A DNA stretch of 5,697 bases from Halococcaceae archaeon (lineage in GTDB: Archaea; Halobacteriota; Halobacteria; Halobacteriales; Halalkalicoccaceae): assembly GCA_007129135.1 (NCBI GenBank), contig SKWB01000050.1, positions 1 to 5,697 of the forward strand, given 5' to 3'. This document shows, piece after piece, positions 1 through 4,562 of this stretch; positions within the stretch are counted from its first letter, which is position 1, and each line of letters opens with the position of its first letter. Below the pieces are notes generated by a model. It searched no databases, was not told the DNA's origin, and was given only the letters and a program-made list of their open reading frames with translations. The translations under genes and the position numbers were made by a program.

Positions 1-398
1 GCGACCGCGGGAGCGTCGAGTGGTGTAACCACTACAGCCAGCCGATCCGCGACCTGAAACAGCAGCCCGTGAAGATCGGCGAGGAGGTCGTCGTGGAGGT
101 GACCGACATCCACGAGAGCGGCGCTGGCGTCGGCCGGACCGACGACGGCTTCATCGTGATGGTCGACGGGGTGTTGCCCGACGCCCGCGCGAAGGTGAAG
201 ATCACGAAGGTGCGTTCGAACCACGCCCGCGCGGACGAGGTCGAACGCCTGCCCTGGGACCCGGACGAAGAGGAGGAGGCCGAGGGTGAGGACGACGGCG
301 AGGGTGCCGACGGGTCGGAGGAGGCGGACGACCGGCGTCGGGGACGCCGGTCGCGGCCCGAGCGGCTGGGCAGTCGCGAGCACTTCTGGGGCGCGTAG
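1..398 (+). CDS. TRAM-domain RNA-binding protein, 5' end outside window
   Basis: The reading frame is open from the first complete codon (position 3) to a TAG at 396-398, so this is the C-terminal about 132 residues of a gene that begins upstream. A GTG at 69 could be taken as a start, but the codons before it encode EWCNHYSQPIRDLKQQPV, which matches my recollection of the region just before the TRAM domain in a haloarchaeal family whose N-terminus carries several cysteines; I therefore treat the gene as 5'-truncated. The TRAM domain (a small beta-barrel that binds RNA, also found in tRNA-modifying enzymes) spans roughly nt 66-250, with the typical run ESGAGVGRTDDGFIVMVDG. It is followed by an acidic stretch (nt 258-332) and an Arg-rich stretch (nt 333-377), ending in HFWGA. 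Stand-alone archaeal TRAM proteins have been proposed to act as RNA chaperones; the target of this one is unknown. The family call is firm, the specific role is not. Confidence 0.85.
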   Translation, partial: DRGSVEWCNHYSQPIRDLKQQPVKIGEEVVVEVTDIHESGAGVGRTDDGFIVMVDGVLPDARAKVKITKVRSNHARADEVERLPWDPDEEEEAEGEDDGEGADGSEEADDRRRGRRSRPERLGSREHFWGA

Positions 399-409
399 AC
401 TAGCTCGGC

Positions 410-436
410 CAGCGGGTCCGTACCCACGGCTGTTTT
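410..436 (+). terminator. Possible hairpin plus T-run after the TRAM gene
   Basis: CAGC (410-413) and GGGT (414-417) can pair with ACCC (422-425) and GCTG (429-432), leaving a 4-nt loop and a 3-nt bulge. Four T residues follow (433-436), starting 35 nt after the TRAM gene stop. This resembles a weak intrinsic terminator. Archaeal termination mainly needs a T-rich stretch and this one is short, so the call is tentative. The same T-run could instead be the promoter element of the next gene. Confidence 0.3.
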
Positions 437-438
437 GA
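431..438 (+). promoter_or_regulatory. Weak TATA-like candidate for the Tfx gene
   Basis: TGTTTTGA is the only T-rich patch in the 62-nt gap before the Tfx-family gene. Its T-run lies 25-28 nt upstream of the ATG at 461, the distance expected for a leaderless haloarchaeal transcript. It is a poor match to a TATA box. Read-through transcription from the TRAM gene is equally possible. Confidence 0.25.
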
Positions 439-460
439 CGACGGGGTTCGAAAGGGGGCC

Positions 461-937
461 ATGAGCGACGAGCCCGACCCGCCCGACCCCGACGGGATCT
501 TAGAGCGCATCGGGTTCGATCCGGAGACGAACGTCCTGACCCGGCGTCAGGCGCAGGTGCTCGCGCTCCGGGAGCGGGACGTCCCACAGGCGGCGATCGC
601 CGAGCGGCTCGGTACCTCGCGGGCGAACGTCTCGAGCGTCGAGTCGAGCGCCCGGTCGAACGTCGAGAAGGCCCACGAGACGGTCGCGTTCGCGGAGGCG
701 CTCCGTGCACCGGTGCAGGTCGAGATCGACGCGGAGGTCGACCTCTACGACGTGCCCACGAGGGTCTACGCCGCCTGTGACGAGGCCTCCGTGAAAGTGA
801 ACCAGAGCGCGCCCGAACTGATGCGTTCGATCAGCGAGGCGGCCGGCGACGCGATCTCGGGTCGCGAGGTGAAACGGCCGCTGCTCGTCGGCGTGACCAA
901 CGACGGCGTCGTGCGGGTCCGACGCCTCGACCGATAA
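461..937 (+). CDS. Tfx-family HTH transcriptional regulator
   Basis: This 158-residue protein matches the archaeal Tfx family, named after the Methanothermobacter protein that binds near the molybdenum formylmethanofuran dehydrogenase (fmdECB) promoter. Residues about 26-71 form the helix-turn-helix: LTRRQAQVLALRERDVPQ, then AIAERLGTSRANVSSVE as the turn and recognition helix, continuing into a helix (SNVEKAHETVAFAEAL). The C-terminal part (about 84-158) carries the family's conserved LYDVPTRVYAACDEA segment and ends in a short beta-rich stretch. Haloarchaea lack the methanogenesis genes, so the regulated genes here must differ and cannot be read from the sequence. The ATG at 461 is preceded by AAAGGGGG, a poor Shine-Dalgarno, and a leaderless message is plausible. 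Its TAA stop lies 5 bp from the stop of the convergent gene on the other strand. The family is confident, the target is unknown. Confidence 0.88.
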   Translation: MSDEPDPPDPDGILERIGFDPETNVLTRRQAQVLALRERDVPQAAIAERLGTSRANVSSVESSARSNVEKAHETVAFAEALRAPVQVEIDAEVDLYDVPTRVYAACDEASVKVNQSAPELMRSISEAAGDAISGREVKRPLLVGVTNDGVVRVRRLDR

Positions 938-942
938 CTGGG

Positions 943-1230
943 CTACCAGGTCTCGACGGAGCCGGTCCTGATGTCCTCGACACAGCCCTCGCAGTCGGGG
1001 TGTCCGGGGTCGTAACAGGAGGGTCGGGAGTACTCGTCGATCTCCACCGTACGGCGTTCGGCGTAGCGCCGACAGACGATCCTGGCGCGGCCGACCTCGT
1101 CCCTGTCGAGGCCGTCGGAACCGACCGAGTCGCGGGCGTCCCGGTAGGCGTAGCGCGCCCGCTCGTAGGTCCGGCCGGCGTCACGCACCTTCGAGCGGAG
1201 AAAGCGGTCCACTCGGTCCGGATCGACCAT
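943..1230 (-). CDS. DUF7091-like haloarchaeal protein with cysteine cluster
   Basis: This is a 95-residue protein beginning MVDPDRVDRFLRSK. The frame extends upstream to an ATG at 1293, but the extra 21 residues are Arg/Cys-rich, lack the acidic bias of the rest, and would start at the edge of the promoter box at 1294-1301, so I chose the ATG at 1230. Residues 4-37 look like charged, Tyr/Arg-rich helix. Then come ARIVCRRYAERRTVEID and a C-terminal SCYDPGHPDCEGCVEDIR, ending SVETW. Cysteines 53, 72, 80 and 83 plus His77 could bind a metal such as zinc; this is inferred from spacing. I recognise the pattern as a conserved haloarchaeal family of unknown function (I believe DUF7091). It has no signal peptide or membrane segment, so it should be cytoplasmic. 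It is divergent from rpa3 and may share its upstream region, and it converges on the tfx gene. Confidence 0.8.
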   Translation of the reverse strand: MVDPDRVDRFLRSKVRDAGRTYERARYAYRDARDSVGSDGLDRDEVGRARIVCRRYAERRTVEIDEYSRPSCYDPGHPDCEGCVEDIRTGSVETW

Positions 1231-1293
1231 ATCACTCTCTGCAACTCGGCACACAAAGAGCCGTCGACAAACACTTTCACCCCGCTCACGCAA

Positions 1294-1301
1294 CTTTTTA
1301 A
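1294..1301 (+). promoter_or_regulatory. TATA box for rpa3 in the divergent region
   Basis: CTTTTTAA is the clearest A/T-rich box in the 131-nt gap between the DUF7091-like gene and rpa3. The bases just upstream (CGCAA) resemble an archaeal BRE, which favours transcription toward rpa3. Initiation about 25 nt downstream would fall near 1324, giving a leader of roughly 35-40 nt. The same A/T block reads TTAAAAAG on the minus strand, 64 nt before the divergent gene's start, so it might serve both directions, although the BRE side is poor there. Confidence 0.6.
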
Positions 1302-1342
1302 CCCATCGGGAACCAAGGGCGGTACGTCTCCCGACGAAAACA

Positions 1343-1350
1343 AGGTGGAG
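1343..1350 (+). promoter_or_regulatory. Candidate ribosome-binding site of rpa3
   Basis: AGGTGGAG lies 11 nt before the ATG at 1362 and partly matches the archaeal Shine-Dalgarno consensus GGAGGTGAT. A second short match, GTGA at 1354-1357, is closer to the start. Together with the leader implied by the TATA box, it suggests a leadered message. Confidence 0.4.
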
Positions 1351-1361
1351 ACAGTGAGATC

Positions 1362-2294
1362 ATGAGCGACCTGCGAAACCACGCGGAAGCGATAGCGGAA
1401 CAGTTCTCGGAACACCTAGGGGTCAGCGCCGAGGAGGTCGAAGACCGACTGGCGACGCTCGTCGAGGAGTACAAGATTCCCGCCGACGAGGCACGCCGGA
1501 GCGTCACGAACCACTACCTCGACCAGGCCGGCCTGGAGCGTGAGGACATCTCCGGCGGCGGCGGGAACCGCCAGGTCCAGCTCGCGGAGGTCGACGCCGC
1601 CGACGAGTGGGTCGATGTCGAGGCGAAACTGGTGGACCTCTGGGAGCCGAGGAGCGACTCGATCGACCAGGTCGGACTGCTGGGCGATCCTTCGGGAACG
1701 CTCAAGTTCACCAAGTGGGCGACCTCGGACCTGCCGACGCTCTCCGAGGGCGTCTCCTACCGGTTCGAGAACGTCGTCACCGACGAGTACGAGGGACGGT
1801 ACTCGGTGAAGCTCAACCGGACCACGGGAATCACCGAACTCGACGAGGAGATCGAAGTCGGCGACGACGCCATCGAGGTCGACGGCGCGCTGGTCGACAT
1901 CCAGCGCGGGAGCGGCCTGATCAAACGCTGTCCGGAGGAGGGCTGTACGCGCGTCCTCCAGAACGGTCGGTGTGCCGAACACGGCGAGGTCGACGGCGAG
2001 TTCGACCTCCGGATCAAGGGCGTCCTCGACGACGGCCTCGTGGTCCAGGAGGTCATCTTCGACAAGGAGAGCACGGAGGAGCTGACCGGGATCGAACTGG
2101 AAGAGGCGAAACAGATGGCGATGGACGCCCTCGACACGACCGTCGTGGCCGACGAGATGCGGACCGAGACGCTCGGACGGTACTACCGGGTGTCGGGCCC
2201 GAAGTACGGTCGGTACGTACTCGCAGACGAGGTGGAGGAACTGGGCGGGCCGACGGACCCTGAAGCGACGCTGATCAGAGCGAGGTCGATCTAG
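1362..2294 (+). CDS. rpa3: Replication protein A, RPA3 type (ssDNA-binding, OB fold plus zinc finger)
   Basis: This 310-residue single-stranded-DNA-binding protein closely matches Haloferax RPA3 in length and motifs. Residues 1-60 form an acidic helical N-terminal region (VEDRLATLVEEYKIPADEAR, then SVTNHYLDQAGLERED) followed by a Gly-rich linker (64-69). Residues about 80-157 form the OB fold, with VDLWEPRSDSIDQVGLLGD, GTLKFTKWATSDLP and GRYSVKLNRTTGI. Residues about 174-290 form a second domain containing a putative zinc finger at Cys190, Cys195, Cys204 and His207, then DLRIKGVLDDG and VIFDKESTEELTGI. Archaeal RPAs coat ssDNA in replication, recombination and repair. In Haloferax volcanii, RPA3 is one of three RPAs and is encoded with a dedicated partner, as here. 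The partner gene rpap3 begins at the base after this TAG. The gene is intact and has its own promoter box. Assignment as RPA3 rather than RPA1 rests on length, the single OB fold before the zinc finger, and the neighbour. Confidence 0.95.
   Translation: MSDLRNHAEAIAEQFSEHLGVSAEEVEDRLATLVEEYKIPADEARRSVTNHYLDQAGLEREDISGGGGNRQVQLAEVDAADEWVDVEAKLVDLWEPRSDSIDQVGLLGDPSGTLKFTKWATSDLPTLSEGVSYRFENVVTDEYEGRYSVKLNRTTGITELDEEIEVGDDAIEVDGALVDIQRGSGLIKRCPEEGCTRVLQNGRCAEHGEVDGEFDLRIKGVLDDGLVVQEVIFDKESTEELTGIELEEAKQMAMDALDTTVVADEMRTETLGRYYRVSGPKYGRYVLADEVEELGGPTDPEATLIRARSI
2282..2286 (+). promoter_or_regulatory. Ribosome-binding site of rpap3 inside the rpa3 3' end
   Basis: GAGGT, followed by CGAT, lies within the last codons of rpa3 and 8 nt before the rpap3 ATG at 2295. 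It matches the core of the archaeal Shine-Dalgarno. With the start codon directly after the rpa3 stop, it points to translational coupling of the two subunits. Confidence 0.55.
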
Positions 2295-2894
2295 ATGAGC
2301 AACGCAGCCCCCACCCGCGAGGTCGCACAGCGCGTCTTCGCCCGCGAGTTCAACGACGCCAGCTACACGTTCAAAGAGAGCGACGACGAGCGCGCGCCGC
2401 TGTACCTGCTGCTCCCGACGGGCGCGCGTGCGAACCGCGTCTTCTTCGTCGGCACCCTCACCGAGAAGAACGACGTCGGCGAGGACAACGAGTACTGGCA
2501 GGGTCGGATCGTCGACCCGACGGGGACCTTCTTCGTCTACGCCGGCCAGTACCAGCCGGAGGCGGCGACCGCGCTCCGCGAGATCGAACCCCCGGCGTAC
2601 GTCGCGGTGGCGGGAAAGCCCCGCACCTACGAGACCGACGACGGCTCGATCAACGTCTCGATCCGACCGGAGTCGATCACCGAGGTCGACGTCGGGATCC
2701 GCGACCGCTGGGTGGTCGAGACTGCGGAGCGAACGATCGATCGTCTCAAAACGTTCGACGACGAGGCCAACGAGTACGCCTCGATGGCACGCGAGCACTA
2801 CGACCTGCCGGTCGAGAACTACCGGCAGGCGGTCGCGACCGCGCTCGAGAGCCTCGACGAGATCGAAGCGGAGGACGACGGGATCGAAGCCTAG
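2295..2894 (+). CDS. rpap3: RPA-associated protein RPAP3 (COG3390)
   Basis: This 199-residue protein belongs to the euryarchaeal RPA-associated family (COG3390). In Haloferax such proteins pair specifically with the RPA encoded next to them and form a complex with it. Residues 1-20 (TREVAQRVFAREFNDA) are a conserved N-terminal segment. Residues about 48-133 look like an OB fold, with NRVFFVGTLTEKNDVGED, YWQGRIVDPTGTFFVYAGQY and SINVSIRPESITEVD. Residues 134-199 are predicted helical and very acidic, with WVVETAERTIDRLKTF, and may form the contact surface (inferred). The ATG at 2295 directly follows the rpa3 stop in the same reading frame, and a GAGGT site lies 8 nt upstream. The TAG stop (2892-2894) overlaps the stop codon of hutH on the other strand. 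No separate promoter is evident, so it is probably cotranscribed with rpa3. Confidence 0.94.
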   Translation: MSNAAPTREVAQRVFAREFNDASYTFKESDDERAPLYLLLPTGARANRVFFVGTLTEKNDVGEDNEYWQGRIVDPTGTFFVYAGQYQPEAATALREIEPPAYVAVAGKPRTYETDDGSINVSIRPESITEVDVGIRDRWVVETAERTIDRLKTFDDEANEYASMAREHYDLPVENYRQAVATALESLDEIEAEDDGIEA

Positions 2895-4483
2895 GGCGAG
2901 AGCGACTCGCCGACCGCGTTTTCGACCGATTCGACGATCGCTCCTCCCTCGGTGAGCGTCGCGAGCGTCTCGATCTCGTCGTGGAGCGGCCGATCCCCGG
3001 AGAGCGGATCGACGTGGTCGCGGACACGGTCGTAGGCGGCGGTCGTACCGTCCCCGAACGAGAGATCGTCGTCGATATACTCGGCTGCTTCTGCCGCACA
3101 GAGCAGTTCGACGCCGACGATCGTGCCGACGCGCTCGGTGACACGTCGCGCCGCGAACGCCGAGGTCGCGCCCATGCTGACGTGGTCCTCCTGGCCGCCG
3201 CTGACCGGGGTGTTGTCGCTCGCCGGCCGCCCCTCTGCCCGACACTCGGAGAGCAACGCCGCTGCGGTGTACTGGGCGATCATCAGCCCCGATTCGAGGC
3301 CGCCCTCCCGGGCGAGAAACGGCGGGAGGTATGCCTCCTGGTGGTTCGGATTGAGCAGGCGGTCGACCCGACGTTCGGTGATCGCTCCCAACTCCGTCAG
3401 CGCCCCGACGAGGTAATCGAGTTTCAGCGCGAGCACCTCGGCGTGGAAGTTCCCGCCAGAGAGCACTCCCACGCCCTCGGTCCCGCTGGCCCGATCCGAG
3501 ACGTCCGCCGCGTCGAATATCAGTGGGTTGTCCGTCGCGCTGTTGAGTTCGATCTCGACCGCTTCGCGGAGGTGGTCGAGCGCCTCCCGAACCGCTCCGT
3601 GGACCTGCGGGAGACAGCGGACCGAGTAGGCGTCCTGCACGCGGTCGCAGTTGCGGTGGGACTCGACGACCTCGGAGTTCCGGGTGACCGCCTTCACGTT
3701 CTCCGCGCTCCGGGCCTGTCCGGAGTGAGGCCTGACCGCAGAGAGCATCGGGTCACAGGCGGCGGTCGTCCCCATCGTCACCTCGGTCGTGAACGCCCCG
3801 GCGACGTCGACGGTCCCCAGCACCCGCTCGGCGTCGCGGAGACAGAGGGCCGCGAGTCCGACGACGAGCTGTGTCCCGTTGATCAGTGCGAGCCCCTCCT
3901 TCGGCGCGAGGGAGACGGGTTCGACGCCGGCGGTGGCGAGCGCCTCGTCGCCGGGGAGCCGCTCGCCGTCGACCCGCGCCTCGCCCTCGCCGATCAGCAC
4001 GAGCGCCATCCCGGCGAGTGGGGCGAGGTCCCCGCTCGCGCCGAGGCTCCCACGTGAGCGAACGACCGGGTGGACCCCTTCGTTCAGCATCGTCACGAGC
4101 CGGTCGACCGTGCCCTCCCGGATCCCCGAGTAGCCGGTGACGAGCGCGTTGACCCGGGCGAGGGTCATCGCGCGGACCTCCTCCCGCGTGAGTTCCCGAC
4201 CAGCCCCGGAGGCGTGGCTCCGCAGGAGGTTCTCCTGGAGGCGATCGAGATCCTCGCGTGGAACCCGCGTGTCGACGAGGTCGCCGAAGCCGGTGTTCAG
4301 CCCGTAGACGACCTCGTCGGCCTCAAGGACCGCCTCGACGCGTTCGCGCGAGCGGCGCACCCGCTCTCTGGCTTCCTCGGGAACGACCACCGGAACGTCC
4401 TCACGGGCGACCCGTTCGACGTCAGCGGGCGTGAGCGACTCGCCGTCGACGACGACCGGGTCGTCGTGTTCGTCGGCGTGCAT
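2891..4483 (-). CDS. hutH: Histidine ammonia-lyase
   Basis: HutH converts L-histidine to trans-urocanate and ammonia, the first step of histidine degradation, and is a cytoplasmic homotetramer in known cases. The triad Ala149-Ser150-Gly151 (nt 4039-4031, within RGSLGASGDLAPLAGMA), which cyclises to the MIO electrophile, is intact. Other active-site residues appear at positions matching Pseudomonas HutH: Tyr60 (VYGLNTGFG), His90, Asn202 (INGTQL), Gln283, Tyr286 and Arg289 (RVQDAYSVRC), Phe346 (GGNFHAE) and Glu432 (GGQEDHVSMG). The motif SEVVESHR supports histidine over other aromatic ammonia-lyase substrates. At 530 residues it is slightly longer than the usual about 510, mainly through an acidic insert near residues 326-338. 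The ATG at 4483 is the only plausible start: the 21 in-frame codons back to the hutI stop contain no ATG, GTG or TTG. It lies 63 nt downstream of hutI, so cotranscription is likely. No good Shine-Dalgarno is seen. Confidence 0.97.
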   Translation of the reverse strand: MHADEHDDPVVVDGESLTPADVERVAREDVPVVVPEEARERVRRSRERVEAVLEADEVVYGLNTGFGDLVDTRVPREDLDRLQENLLRSHASGAGRELTREEVRAMTLARVNALVTGYSGIREGTVDRLVTMLNEGVHPVVRSRGSLGASGDLAPLAGMALVLIGEGEARVDGERLPGDEALATAGVEPVSLAPKEGLALINGTQLVVGLAALCLRDAERVLGTVDVAGAFTTEVTMGTTAACDPMLSAVRPHSGQARSAENVKAVTRNSEVVESHRNCDRVQDAYSVRCLPQVHGAVREALDHLREAVEIELNSATDNPLIFDAADVSDRASGTEGVGVLSGGNFHAEVLALKLDYLVGALTELGAITERRVDRLLNPNHQEAYLPPFLAREGGLESGLMIAQYTAAALLSECRAEGRPASDNTPVSGGQEDHVSMGATSAFAARRVTERVGTIVGVELLCAAEAAEYIDDDLSFGDGTTAAYDRVRDHVDPLSGDRPLHDEIETLATLTEGGAIVESVENAVGESLSP

Positions 4484-4531
4484 GGTCCACGTCCCGCATC
4501 GGCGCGCTTGAATCTTCGTGCGACGCCCGCT

Positions 4532-4543
4532 CCGTCCGGACGG
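4532..4543. repeat. 12-bp perfect palindrome just after hutI stop
   Basis: CCGTCCGGACGG equals its own reverse complement and starts 3 nt beyond the hutI stop codon, in the hutI-hutH gap. As RNA it can form only a 4-bp stem with a 4-nt loop and has no T-run after it, so it is not a convincing terminator. It could be a protein-binding site, an mRNA-processing site, or chance in GC-rich DNA. Confidence 0.4.
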
Positions 4544-4562
4544 TACCTACGACGGTATCTCC
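4539..4562. repeat. Imperfect tandem 12-bp repeat over the hutI stop
   Basis: GACGGTACCTAC (4539-4550) and GACGGTATCTCC (4551-4562) are adjacent and match at 10 of 12 positions. The repeat covers the last codons and stop of hutI and overlaps the palindrome next to it. It may be a small local duplication; no function is evident. Confidence 0.4.

Noticed and set aside
69..398. GTG at 69 as the start of a 109-residue TRAM protein
   Set aside because: The frame is open upstream to the window edge, and the preceding codons encode family-like sequence with a Cys and a conserved LKQQPV, so the true start is outside the window.
1231..1293. Upstream ATG at 1293 for the DUF7091-like gene
   Set aside because: The extra 21 residues are basic and Cys-rich, and a start here would abut the likely promoter box. 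MVDPDRV at 1230 fits the family start better.
831..1415. Minus-strand open frame of about 194 codons over the divergent promoter and small gene
   Set aside because: It overlaps the DUF7091-like gene in another frame, crosses the TATA-like box, and is rich in Arg, Ser and Pro without acidic bias.
2292..2294. TAG as a pyrrolysine codon giving a true RPA3-RPAP3 fusion
   Set aside because: The ATG and ribosome-binding site are correctly placed for reinitiation, related haloarchaea encode two proteins, and TAG is the normal stop for most genes in this window.
1416..3245. Long minus-strand open frame (about 609 codons) across rpa3, rpap3 and the hutH end
   Set aside because: It is antisense to two well-recognised genes, extremely Arg-rich, matches no family I know, and is expected in very GC-rich DNA where stop codons are rare.
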